A stretch of DNA of 64,000 nucleotides from Ligula intestinalis (lineage: Eukaryota > Platyhelminthes > Cestoda > Diphyllobothriidea > Diphyllobothriidae): positions 34,025,127 to 34,089,126 of the forward strand of contig JAYGXS010000005.1 in the NCBI GenBank assembly GCA_036362985.1, in the 5' to 3' direction. Below are positions 43,096-53,240 of this stretch, piece after piece. The notes beneath the pieces were generated by a model that saw only the letters and a list, made by a program, of their open reading frames with translations, did no database searches and was not told where the DNA came from. Position numbers and translations under genes: made by a program. Numbering within the stretch: the first letter of the stretch is position 1; each line of letters starts with the position of its first letter.

Positions 43096-43375
43096 ACACT
43101 GGCTCCTTGTTTACACATTCTCCTTCCAAAAGTTTCTTCATTTTTGCCTAGACGTTTTTCTTAACCAGTTTTTTGCTGTCTACAGAGTTTAAATTTCAGA
43201 TTTATCGAATGCCTCTTGTCCATTTATGGTGACCGTGCCATTTTTATTGATTTTTTCTGAATGAATTCAGTTTTAACTTTTCTCTGACATTCATTCACGT
43301 TATGCAATGAGGGGTGGCAACTGAAGAGCCCTTTTGAAATTTCTTGATCCATTAAATTTTTCTGTTTATACAGTA

Positions 43376-44399
43376 TTCAAACGTTCAAAAATTGGCATTC
43401 GGGCATGAATAGGGTATCGTAGGATTAGCCTGCCTCATGATCAATTTTATAATCTCATACAGACAACTCTTTCTAATCAAAAATCTATTTTATAAATAAG
43501 GCTGACTTTTTCCTTTTTAATATTCATTAAGGTTAACTGTAACCTAGAGATTCTGTTAAACAGAATAGTTATTTGAAGTTTACTACGCTTCTTGAATTGA
43601 ACCTAGTTTTAGTTTTTTGGAAAGCTCGCTACCTTCTGTCACGAGTGGATGTGTCAGCTGGAATTCATTACAATCCTTCAGTCTTGTGGGAACTAGATAT
43701 TTTCGTCTTTAACCGTAAATAAATCACAATTCTTCATTAAACCAAGTTTTAGCTTTTTATAAAACACATTCACCGGCGGTGCAGTTTTATGGCGTTCAGC
43801 AGCAAACTTAAGCAGTCCTGCAGCACCGCGGATTAAGAGATTCTGCCTGCTCTGAGGTGACGAGGAGGAGGGAAAGAGGAGGAGACGGTCTCATTGGGTG
43901 AAAGTACCACAAGTTGTTTTCACCACATACAGGTCTGAACCTGTAGAAGACTGCACCTTAACAGAAAGAGGCAGGATAGGACTTGTTCCAGTTGCAGAGA
44001 CCAGTTGCCCTCAAATATTTTTTGATCCTGTCATTGGAGCTTCTCAGGCTTTCTCACAGAAGCAGGGAAGCTCATGAACGGCGCGCAACCTGGAGACAGA
44101 TTTAGGACTCAGGACGTGGTTATACAGTTGGCATCTCGCCAGTTCTGCTGAATTGTTTCACTAAAGAGAGAAGGCTGCTTTAGATTCCGCGCAGAGAGGA
44201 ATTACTACGTAATACACCAAAACACTACACTGAAAGCAAACTAACTTTCTGTTTTTGTGTTTAGTTGACTCATCTGCTGCAAGCATCTCAGCTAAAAAAC
44301 ATCTTCGTAGGCTACAATAAGGCCTAGAATTCGTGTAACATGATGCTCTTTCACTAAACGGCATTGATTAAGATTGTAATGCTGATTACCTGTAGTCTA
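43376..44399. other. No recognisable gene
   Basis: No family resemblance. A G/A-rich patch at 43,855-43,895 (GAGGAGGAGGG...) is too short to classify. Confidence 0.4.
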
Positions 44400-44600
44400 T
44401 TTGGAAGTCATTTTAGTCAGGATAGGATGCCAGCTATTCAAAGAACTTCCTCTTGGCCGCTAACAAAACGCATGTACTGTAAAAAGTTGCTAGTTAAATA
44501 GTATGCATTTATCATTGGTTTCGACTGCCTTTTTAAGTTCAAATATATTTTATCGAAAACTTCAATGAAAAAATTATTTTTTGTACTATTTTAGTATAAA
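44400..44600 (-). repeat. Dispersed repeat R550, inverted partial copy
   Basis: The minus strand reads 'ATAAAATATATTTGAACTTA' and 'GGCAGTCGAAACCAATGATAAATGCATACTATTTAA', matching the middle of copy 1. It faces the next copy and makes another palindrome. Confidence 0.65.
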
Positions 44601-44639
44601 ATTACGTCTTTAAATCTTATACTCAAAAACAGGGAACCT

Positions 44640-45290
44640 CTCAGTTTTGAAGAAGTTTCTAAATTGCCAAATAACTTTGAAATCTACTGACTGTTACGCG
44701 TGAATTCAAGGTTTAAAAAGTGTGCTCCGTGTTTATCCTGTTCACAGAAAAGTACGCTTTCTCCTATGGTTTAATGAAGGAGTCATGTTGTTCTCATAAA
44801 AGGTTTTAATAGATGTAAACCATGCTGTATCCGGTAAAGGCAGCATTAATAAATTGATGGATACGATGTTTTTAATGAATGAACACCTCACAGTCGTAAA
44901 AAGCCCATAATTAGAAACCTTTTTAAGCCAAAAATCCCTTTTCTTCAAGCACAAAAAATAAAGCGTAATTTTCTACCAAGAAAGTACAAGAAAGGATTTT
45001 TTCATACATGTTTTCCATAAAATATATTTTAGTTTTGAAAGGCAGTCAAAATAAATGATGAAAATGAATATTACTTACGCAGCCATTTGTTACAGTGCAT
45101 ACGTTTTGTTAGCGGTCAGAAGGGAGCTCATTACAAGACCTGCATTCTGTCGTGACTGAAGTAACTTCAGAATAGACTAGATGATAATGAGTATTACAAC
45201 CTTACTTAATGCCATTTAGCAAAAGAGCATCAATCTTTCGCATATGTCGGCATGTTACACAAACTCTAGACCGTAGTATAGATTCAATTC
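44640..45290 (+). repeat. Dispersed repeat R550, longest copy
   Basis: Aligns with 32,885-33,440 and continues ~75 bases further ('AATAGACTAGATGATAATGAG', 'TCAATCTTTCGCATATGTCGG'). That last part recurs inverted at 46,200-46,345. Non-coding. Confidence 0.72.
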
Positions 45291-45539
45291 TACCTCTGGT
45301 CTCAATCCTGTCCTAAGCCAAACCTTTAAGTTTCACCCTAGTCACAATCCTTATTAAATTTGTTTCAAACCTAATGATCTTAACTTACCCAATTTAATAC
45401 CTCAAAGTTTAATTCTCTTGAGACTTTACTGTTTCTAATTGCGGGCTGTTTCATGGATCCGGACATCCAAGCAGGTATAGTTACTGTTTTGGTGGCCGTT
45501 CATTCACAGAAAAGAACTCGATGTCTTGGACAATTGGCA

Positions 45540-45760
45540 TCCCAAGAAGTATAATTGGGCAGAAGGAGTTCTTTGGAAAGCAGTGGTTTATTATGTAAAG
45601 TTTTGACACTGGCACACCAGGTCGTCGTCAGAAGGATGTAAATTGTACGAAAAAGTTTTGTACAATTTCCATCCGTCTTACGACAACCTGGTATGCCATT
45701 GTTGAAAAGTTACACAATAAATCACTGTTTCCCAAATAACTCCGTCTGCCGAGAAATCGA
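45540..45760. repeat. Palindrome of two hammerhead-bearing PLE-like tails
   Basis: The arms meet at 'AATTGTAC...GTACAATT' (about 45,638-45,667). The left arm (minus) carries CUGACGA, a stem CUGG-UGUG-CCAG, and AAAA in place of GAAA. The right arm (plus) carries CUUACGA, CCUGGUAUGCCA and GAAA. Both ribozymes have lost one core position. The sequence type matches the better copy at 48.8 kb. Tails again point outward. Confidence 0.68.
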
Positions 45761-46199
45761 TTTGTTTGGCAAGGTCGAGTAGACAGAATATAGGCAAGCC
45801 TCACGCGCACATTTCCCCGACTGAAAGAGACTTTACAATACCTTTGGGGGAGTGATAGTTTTTTATGTTTACTCTGGGAAAATAGCCGTCTTTTTTTCAA
45901 ATCGGCGTCCTGTTCTGTTATCATGCGGGTATTTTATAATGGTCCACTAGATGAAAGTAAATACTTTATGAACGATTAGCACAGTAACAAATTTGAATTT
46001 TAGTCACGTATTATTTGAGGATAAACTGTTTAGATAGCATCTTCAAAGTCACCCTTATAAGACAATTCACAGTTCTCCTGGCTATAGCATTTTTGAGGAC
46101 GAACGCGTACGGTACACGCGCTGTGGAATAGGCGAGATAAGCAAATTAGTAGAGGTGCAGATTGCCTAAGAAGAAACGGTTTCCACAGCCATCTGAAAG
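45761..46199. other. No recognisable gene
   Basis: The 98-codon minus-strand frame 45,628-45,924 crosses the palindrome and is not a gene. Confidence 0.4.
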
Positions 46200-46345
46200 G
46201 ATAGGATTGAATCTGCAGAACGGTTTAGATTTCGTGTAACATGCCGACATATGCAAAAGATTGATGCTCTTTCACTATACGGCATTAAGTAAGGTTGTAA
46301 TACTGATTATCATCTAGTCTATTCTGAAGTTATTTCAGTCTTTGT
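46200..46345 (-). repeat. Dispersed repeat R550 end, inverted
   Basis: Reverse complement of about 45,160-45,290: 'ACATGCCGACATATGCAAAAG', 'GATTATCATCTAGTCTATTC'. Confidence 0.7.
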
Positions 46346-46589
46346 GCGTGAAAAAAAACGGAAATAACAGAAGGCAAACGTTTACTTGCTAAGTAATCTC
46401 CTGAATCATTTTAGAGAAATTCTTGGGGTAATTTGCAACAGAATATGTTCCTGTTTTATTTTCATGACTAGCGCGGAGGCCCGGTTTCGCCTTGGGCTTC
46501 CTTGCATGTTGTTGTCTCTTTATGTAAAAAACCGTATATGAGAACCTCTTTAAATTATTATGAAGAAGCACGTGGGTAGGTCTGAATTT

Positions 46590-47275
46590 CTGAGGCCATT
46601 TTCACTCGATGAACAGTATGTGTATGCTCAGAAGGAGTAATTGCGCAGAAAGTAGCGACTGAAAATCGTATGAACGGTGTGTCTCATAAATCCTTTGCAG
46701 TCTATCATCTCTCCTCCTCAAGATAATATCCCCGTTGCCATGCTGCGTAGCTGACATGATGATGGCCACCTCATTGCATGTGGGAGCATTAAATCTCCGT
46801 TGCTGTTCTCCGCGAGGCGTTTATCGGCATCTATGACAACGGCGAAACCAAGGGAATCATGCATCTTCAGGGCGGACTTGAAACTGTTAACGTAGCTGTT
46901 GCGCTGGTGGAGCATGTCTTGAAAGGACAATATCATGTGATGCTTTAAGCTTGGGTACACTGGAGATCGGCTTTGAGCCTGAAGGTCAATGTCTTCTACG
47001 AAGTATATGTGTAGAAATTTCGGCTTGCCATCAGGAGGAGGGAGTAACGATCCAATCCGGTGGCAAACTTGGCCTTCCACATTAAAGGTAGGCATAAATC
47101 CAACCTCACGAACAATGTTGGCACCAAAGGATGTCATTTGAAAAGCCCCGTTGTATTTCCTAATCTTCGAAAGAAAATTTTTCGAGTCGTTGGTATTACC
47201 AGCAAGCAATGTTTGGAGTATTTCTGGTGATGGGGGAAAGTTATTCAGTAGAACTTTGCCGTTGGAACAGCACAT
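46590..47275 (-). pseudogene. Helitron N-terminal (helicase-like/Rep-side) fragment
   Basis: Minus strand reads CCSNGKVLLNNFPPSPE, LLAGNTNDSKNFLSKIRKYNGAFQMTSFGA, then GQVCHRIGSLLPPPDGKPKFLHIYFVED. This is the order seen in the N-terminal region of Helitron transposases (zinc-finger end followed by 'YN.AF.FTS' and 'H.IGSLLP'). A frameshift near 46,790 puts the expected NAPTCNEVAIIM into the next frame, followed by DIILRRRDDRLQRIYETHRSYD. The Rep HUH motif and the SF1 helicase are absent, so this is a dead fragment. Confidence 0.75.
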
Positions 47276-47629
47276 GCCGATTGTCTCATCAGTCTATTTT
47301 TTCGCCTGACAATGTCCGCAAACTTCTATCAGTTTCCTAATGGAAACAGTTGCATCTTCAGCATAACCAAGACTTGGGTTCTAATTGAGTTAGGCTTTGT
47401 TCCACACCTGAGCATTTATGAAAGCAACCGATGGGCCAGAGTCGCAAAACCGTATGTGAATTGGTTGCGAACTGGAGTTTCCTACATTGGTTGGGCGTTG
47501 ATCCGATCTCTGTGATGCTTGCATAGCAAGACGTGCACTTCTACGTCTGGTTCATTCGTCTTGCCAATGTTGCGAATCTCTTAACCTACCTAGCTCTCTC
47601 CTTCGAGGGCTGTTGGTTGGTTGATAGCT
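47276..47629. other. No recognisable gene
   Basis: Lies between a Helitron fragment and a LINE tail; a 67-codon plus frame (47,312-47,515) resembles nothing known. Confidence 0.4.
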
Positions 47630-47960
47630 CTTGTTGGATCAACGGTTCCCACCGGAGCCCAAACTAAATCTGGTTGGCAGATGGAAAAAAAGCCATGACC
47701 TTAGCCAGCTTGAGCCAGAGGTGCACGGTAGTGAGGTGGGTGCCTGGACGGAAACTGCAGGCGAAGAGATGATGGCAGTCATGCGGCGAGACGCCGCAGT
47801 CGGGTATGGGCGGGTCGAGCCAGAGGGCTGTCTGGCTAGTGCAATGTTTGGCAGGTGTCTTTTGGCACCCCTGGACGGAGGCATACTTTCCCATCAGTTT
47901 ATTAAAATTCAGTGACAATGATGATTTAAATATTTGCGAGAAAAAGCCAGGGTTGAACAT
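47630..47960 (-). pseudogene. LINE ORF C-terminal fragment (Jockey/CR1 type), copy 1
   Basis: Minus strand reads DCGVSPHDCHHLFACSFRPGTHLTTVHLWLKLAKVMAFF. This is a close relative of CPDCGVSRPASQHLFPCSSRPGIQFTAGDFWLKPVDFSAFL at 61.3 kb. This Cys/His-bearing end (C..CG..HLF.C...P......WL.P) is typical of Jockey-superfamily LINE ORFs. The first Cys is lost here. Confidence 0.7.
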
Positions 47961-48805
47961 CCATCCCCATTCTTTTAGTCGGATTTTTTCATGAGATAGG
48001 CCGAACTAATCACCATCAAATTAAGCATGGATTTGATTCCGACCATTGATTCGGTTGCTCTAGTGGAAGTTACTGGTCTGCGGGAACTTCTCAAACTGCA
48101 AGAAACGAAGTCATGAGGTATGGATGGAATACCTGCAAAGCTGTTAAAAGAGCTAGCCGTACCGTTGGCGGAACCCCTGTACTTACTCTTCCCATCACTC
48201 GAGATCTTAGCGGCTTTGCTCTTTTTGCTCCTCCATCATACCCCCTCCCCATGGCGTATTCACATCCGCCTGTCACGTCGGGTGTAAATCGCGAGTGTGA
48301 AACAGCTGCCTGCCCCCAATGATAAAGGGGACAAACACAGACACAATGGCACCGGCACTGTCCTCTGTGTGATCGACGTACAAACTGGTGAGCGAAAGGC
48401 GGATGGCGCGTCACGTGTGACTGGCATACAGGCGGGCGCGCATGCTTGCGTGGAGAAGGCGCAGCAGGCATTTTAATCCGACCCCTGGGACCAATGATAA
48501 TGGAGGTCCACACAGAGGCAGGCAAGACTTTTATTAAGTATCCAGATTGCCTTGGAAATTGCCCTTCACAGCTGTTTAAGTAGGCTATGAGGAGCAGTAA
48601 TGACGACCGAGCAAAAGTGTGAAACATTCGACTGTCACATATGCATTTCTGATGTAGTTAACTAAATGTTTCAATGGTAACTGGATAATTTTGATGGCCA
48701 AATAACATCCCGTAAAGGTCATTTAACTGATGATTATTTTTGTATAAACTAAAAGGCAAGTATCCCAAGAAATATCATTTTAAGGAAAGCCATCCTTTGG
48801 GGAAT
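47961..48805. other. No recognisable gene
   Basis: A 178-codon minus-strand frame (48,091-48,627) shows no recognisable domain. It overlaps frames on the other strand, and its local GC is higher. Possibly part of an unrecognised repeat. Confidence 0.35.
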
Positions 48806-48861
48806 AAGTAAATTTATTTTGTAAATTTTCGAAACTGGATCCCCAGGTCGTCGTCAGACTT
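48806..48861 (-). ncRNA. Hammerhead ribozyme, type d
   Basis: Minus strand. CUGACGA (complement of 48,851-48,857), a valid CUGANGA core. Stem II is built from CUGG-GGAU-CCAG with an imperfect base. GAAA (complement of 48,827-48,830). Stem III has five A-U pairs (AAUUU with AAAUU) and an ACAAAAUA loop, with U at the cleavage position. Stem I is AAGU with ACUU, the complements of 48,858-48,861 and 48,806-48,809. All three stems form by hand. Confidence 0.68.
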
Positions 48862-50849
48862 GAGAAAAGTGTGCAAAGAACATTTAGCATTTCAAAGTGC
48901 TGATACAGTTATATTGTCATCTGGTATGGGCGTTAATTTCCAGTTGCAATTTGCGTCACATCGAGGCGGACATGATTAGCAATCGCAATGGCGTAATTAC
49001 TAAGTGGCAACTGTAATTTAAGTCAGTCAGGGTCAGTCCAGGTCATCCGGTGTGAACGCTAATTGCGGTTCATGTTGATGCATTTTTGTCAGTTGCAGTC
49101 TCTTCCACCTGTCTTTGAGGTGTTTGTACATTCCAGCTAACTCGATACGCCGGTTGATGCATGAGAATTCAGAAAGCACTTTAATTAGGTATTCACTTGG
49201 GGAATATCTGCGCATTTTACCGTTTCTCAAGGTACTTTCAAAATTCTCCATTTGAAATCTGAAAGCTTTTTTATTTACCTGAAGATAAATTATACAATCT
49301 GGCTGTAAATGAATCAGACTCACTTTTATCTTTTTATCGGATTATGTGCCGCGATAGGGGATTATTTCCAGGCTCTGTTCTAAGTTTGCGAGGGAAAAAA
49401 GCATCGCCGAATTCCTATTCAGGTATTGTAATAATAACTGATGCTCTGTCTCTTCTGTGTCTTAATAATGCTAATGTCCAAATAATGCAAAAGTATATTT
49501 CTACATGATTTAGATTTAGTACGACCTGCTTTTACCTTCACCATCGCGGTAGTGCTAGCATGTCCTGGTTAAGTCCTAAATACTTGATGCATTCAGAAAA
49601 TGAGGTTAAAACATTTTGTTACTGCATTTTGAGGCCACAAATGATGCAGTTTTGCAGAAAATAATTTTCGAAGCTGAAACTGTTCATTGTTTCTGAAAAT
49701 AAATTTAATTACTTAAAATTAGCCTCCGTTGCATTTGAGTAACTTCGGACTGCATTTTTTGGTCCTGGAGGGGATGCGTTTCAAACTTTTCTTACTTATT
49801 TTTGGGGTTCTCCTATAGCATAACGTATGTTAATAAAAAGTTCAAGTTTTGAGACTTAATAGCATAGAAAATGTCTTCGATATTATGCTGCTCCCAATTT
49901 GGCTTAAATTACTGTTCATTACCCCTAATACACTTAAAAGGGCAGCTTTCCTGAGCAAAAGCCTTTCGCAGAATTAAATGCACCCAGTGGATCAGAATAA
50001 CGTGATCAAGTACGTGCTTAACTATCAAGTCAAAATTCACCATAACCGCTGCACGATTTCATAGACGCACTGTACACGCTGTTAAACATAACTAAATAAG
50101 TAATATTTATTTTATCGCAATGACCTTATATGCGCTTACAAAGCATGCGCATTTTTGTGCCCCATGCAGAAAAATATACTTTGTTACTTGTTTGTTATTT
50201 ATGTATTCTTAAAATGTTATGCTTGAAAGAGAGGAAACATTTGGTTTTAGAAATTTTTCAATTCCCGAATTATTTTGAACCTAATTTTGCGTTCAGGATT
50301 TGCAAACTACAAGCAGGATTTTTACCATGCAAAGGAAATGATACATTTGTATACATCCACACATAAATATATACGCAGAGAAAAGGAATCCGAAAAAATT
50401 GAGGAGATTGAAACTACTACTGTGGCTTACTTTCTGTCATCATCCTCGAAGCCGAGATTGTTTGGCCCGATGCTCATATCCTCTGCATTGTCTTTGTTTG
50501 CTCTGCGCTTTCCCTGCATGAGAAGGTGCCACTATTAAACCCTTAGTGATTCGTAACACTGACTTCGTTCAGACCTTCTGCAGCTCAGTGCTCACCGCCC
50601 TCACGTCGGCAGTCTTTACAGTCGATTGCCTAACTGACAAAATCTAGTGAAATGGGCAAGAGAGTTTCTGTTGCGCATAATCAGCCCACGCTGTGTCTTG
50701 CCAAGTTCTACAGCAGAGAAAAAACGACCACTCTTTTTTTCTTAAAAAATTCATATAGTGGTTAATAAATTAAAATTACTTTATATAGGAGGTTTGGCAG
50801 ATTTTTAGTAAGCCTTGTAGTGGATTCCAGATGATTGCTTAGGAAATCC
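48862..50849. other. No recognisable gene
   Basis: A 96-codon minus-strand frame at 49,033-49,323 contains 'MYKHLKDRWKRLQLTKMHQHEPQ' and is not recognised. A short repeat at 49,922-50,000 matches 16.3 kb, and 50,205-50,290 loosely resembles R550. The 87-codon frame at 50,275-50,538 is not recognised. Confidence 0.4.
49922..50000 (+). repeat. Short dispersed repeat, also at 16.3 kb
   Basis: Partner of 16,316-16,405; same orientation. Confidence 0.5.
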
Positions 50850-51075
50850 TGCTTGAGCAGTCAGCTTGCTGTTCCGTATTGGTGGATTCCATACGAACGG
50901 TAAAGTTGGGCGGGTAAAATCGATCCAATCGTGATTAAATTCTCGGCACATGCGTGGCGTTTGTGGCTCAACTGGGAGAGCATTGGCTTCGCGTAGAGGC
51001 CCGTTAAACTATGCGGGTTCAAATCCCGCCGAAAACTGTGATTTTTTCCGATTGGGTCAACTTAATATTACGTCA
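50850..51075 (+). repeat. tRNA-derived repeat, copy 4 (most complete)
   Basis: 5' flank 50,850-50,955 ('GAGCAGTCAGCTTGCTGTTCC', 'TCCAATCGTGATTAAATTC'), tRNA-like core 50,956-51,037 (A box 'TGGCTCAACTGGGAGAGC', perfect T-arm GCGGG-TTCAAAT-CCCGC), and 3' flank 'GATTTTTTCCGATTGGGTCAAC'. The D-stem GCTC/GAGC is intact, the acceptor is only partly paired and the anticodon arm does not form. The flanks are shared with copies 1 and 3. Confidence 0.75.
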
Positions 51076-51439
51076 TTTAGGCATACCAATTTTTTTATAA
51101 AAAACGAAAAATTCCACAAAAGTGAAAAATCTGGCTATTAAGAAAACTTAAGCTTTGACTATAGAAGAAGCCTCTTCATGCAAGAAAATAGAGTGACGAA
51201 GGCAGCACAAGTATAATTGCGTTTGAATGAGTATTTTTGAGTTTTGGGGAGATATATTGTTTTTATTGCGCGCAATATGAGGTATGGCCGTTACCAAACA
51301 GCCCAAAGCTCGAATACATATTCCAATACGCTGGTCTCACGAGAACTGACTGCCGTTTCTTCTGCTTCTACATTGTTTGAGAAAAGCTGGACATAGGCAA
51401 CTACATTTTCCCTAAATTGCACCAATGGGCACATCAAAT

Positions 51440-52135
51440 GCATAATATATCTTACAAATTCACATGTGAACCAGCCGGTCAGTGACTCATAAATACAAAT
51501 GGAATCCTGCAAATATTCCCATACTTAAATTGAGAAGTCAAGTTGGCAAACATGTGTTTTCAGCAAATCTTCGTCATGCAAAAACATTTCCAGGGTACAT
51601 ACCAGCCTGGTTAAGTAAAGGTGAACCTAGATCGATCTCGAGTTCTATGCTCGCACGTCTTGTCGATACGAATCATCGAGTCGATACTAACGAAGCCTTT
51701 CAGGTTGTCTACCGGACACCAGCTAAATTTTCAAAGGGCCTGCGCCAACGCATGCTTCCAACAGCCGAAGCGGTGGCTATACGGCTAGCGAATCCAGTGC
51801 TGTGTTGTCGGAAGAAGCTGACACAAGCCCTTGCCCTTCCGTGGCCGACTCCGACGACAGATGGTGATCGCATTTCGCCCCCCCCCCTCCAGTGACAATC
51901 GCTCGCTTCATGCAAATAGCAGCAATTATCACTCCTCTGATCAACGCCCGCAACCTAACTCACTTACTTTACCTCTCCCCCTCCCCCAACACAAGAACCT
52001 CTACACGCCGCCCTCGCCATGCGGGTGACGTGTAAACGATTAATTGTAATCAGACTACCCTCATAAACCATGCCCAACCTTACAATTTTTATAAATGAAA
52101 TTGTCAAGTGAAATCGTAAACTTTACATTTTGTGT
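51440..52135 (+). mobile_element. PLE GIY-YIG end and 3' tail
   Basis: NISYKFTCE (about 51,460) is the GIY half. After a frame change and loss of the YIG motif, 51,482-51,895 encodes GYIPAWLSKGEPRSISSSMLARLVDTNHRVDTNEAFQVVYRTPAKFSKGLRQRMLPTAEAVAIRLANPVLCCRKKLTQALALPWP, the full C-terminal half with the Glu helix (TAEAVAIRL). The 3' tail to about 52,135 matches the 31.2-kb copy. The expected hammerhead position (about 52,096-52,120) has UAAAUGA ... GAAA, a decayed core. Confidence 0.8.
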
Positions 52136-52138
52136 TCA

Positions 52139-52456
52139 CTAAGGGAAATTTCCTTTCGTCACATTTCTTTTGATTATTTCGGCTGTTTGATTGTGATGAG
52201 GACCAGATCGTTTATAGAATAGTGCCCAGTTAACGATTTTCTGTGTTTTCCTTTCGATTGTCCGTAAGTACGGATTCTGTCCTTCGTGTTTATCAAAACC
52301 TCCAAAATCAAAGCCATGACCGAAATAGTGAGTTTCTGGACATCCTGTCCAATGCAGTTGCATGTTGTGGACAGGTTTTTTTAGTTTTATGGACGGTTTA
52401 TTTAAGTAGTTAGCACGAGGTTTTATTTCCTTCAGCACTCGCTGCCTCGATCCCAA
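52139..52456 (-). CDS. Unrecognised 105-codon open frame
   Basis: MGSRQRVLKEIKPRANYLNKPSIKLKK ... GHGFDFGGFDKHEGQNPY ... is basic, with good codon variety, and starts right after the PLE tail. I recognise no family. The 'GH.FDF' string is reminiscent of PLE nuclease regions, but the rest does not agree. Could be a decayed element. Confidence 0.15.
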   Translation of the reverse strand: MGSRQRVLKEIKPRANYLNKPSIKLKKPVHNMQLHWTGCPETHYFGHGFDFGGFDKHEGQNPYLRTIERKTQKIVNWALFYKRSGPHHNQTAEIIKRNVTKGNFP

Positions 52457-52729
52457 TGAAATCTCACGAGAGATGGAAGAGAGTTGCTGTTGCGCAAAGT
52501 TAGCCCACGCTGTGTCCCCCTAAGTCCTACAGCAGAGAAAAATGACCGTTTTTTTAACAAAGAAGGCATGGCTGGTGTACAAATTACTATTTGCAAACAT
52601 GAATGTGATTAATTTTAACTAAAAATTCTAATTTTAGATAGGGCCTAATGCTCAATGATTTAAGGTTGAGTATAGAGGTCTTAAAGAAGGGGGAGCGCAG
52701 AAGTGGTTGACTGCCTTTGCTCCAACAGA

Positions 52730-53240
52730 CAGACATACAGACAGGCTGATGGCCAGGCTGTCTATAGTTTTTTCATTGTGATTGTTTAGCACAAAATCAA
52801 GTTGCTCTTGCCTGGAAAGATTCCAATTTGCGGTGTCTCACTTTCTTTTGATAATTGAGAAAAAAAGATTTTCTATAGAATTTAGATCCGGGCTGTTGGC
52901 AGGAGTTAAAATAGATGAGAGGCCTCACGCGGAGAGGCCGTTTATTGTCCTAAAAGTTGGCCAGTTTGCTGAAGTTTTACATGTTGTCAAGTTCACACCT
53001 CTTTCGAACGGTAAACTGGAGCATTATCATATAAAATTATAGTGCCATTCTGCGTCTGTGGATGTTGTTACAACCGAAGGCATCATTTAGGAGGTCAAAG
53101 AACACCTTGTTTTTGATAGTGTACATATTCAACTGCCCTATTGGCCACTCTTCGTATTTAATAGTCATCCAAGCCATTAATTGTTGCCAATTTTCGGAAG
53201 GTTGCCGTCGGCGCGTTGTGTTCCTTTGGAAGGTTCTTTC
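52730..53240 (-). pseudogene. Tc1/mariner-superfamily DDE transposase remnant, copy 2
   Basis: Minus-strand reading gives ILYDNAPVYRSKE (about 52,990-53,040, second catalytic Asp), then ANSPDLNSIENLFFSIIKRK (about 52,850-52,910) with the third acidic residue nearby, then RQEQLDFVLNNHNEKTIDSL (about 52,760-52,825). The same order and the C-terminal 'LDFVL.N' occur in the 6.8-7.4-kb remnant. Stops and frameshifts are present. Confidence 0.68.

Larger units (their letters stand above)
42311..43375. mobile_element. Foldback unit 3: head-to-head PLE copies with coding sequence
   Basis: Arms 42,311-42,598 and 43,087-43,375 are reverse complements and match the arms of foldback units 1 and 2. The ~490-bp middle shows what the arms belong to. 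The left copy (minus strand) carries PLE C-terminal coding ending ...LTLPW, and the right copy (plus strand) has a shorter PLE piece running into the other arm. Both 3' ends point outward. No clear target-site duplication was found. Confidence 0.82.

Noticed and set aside
48091..48627. 178-codon minus-strand protein
   Set aside because: No domain or family recognised, opposing frames overlap it, and repeat-like context; not supported as a gene.
50956..51037. Functional tRNA gene
   Set aside because: A and B boxes and the T-arm are good, but the anticodon stem does not form and the acceptor is partly unpaired. The flanks are repeated elsewhere, so it is a repeat.
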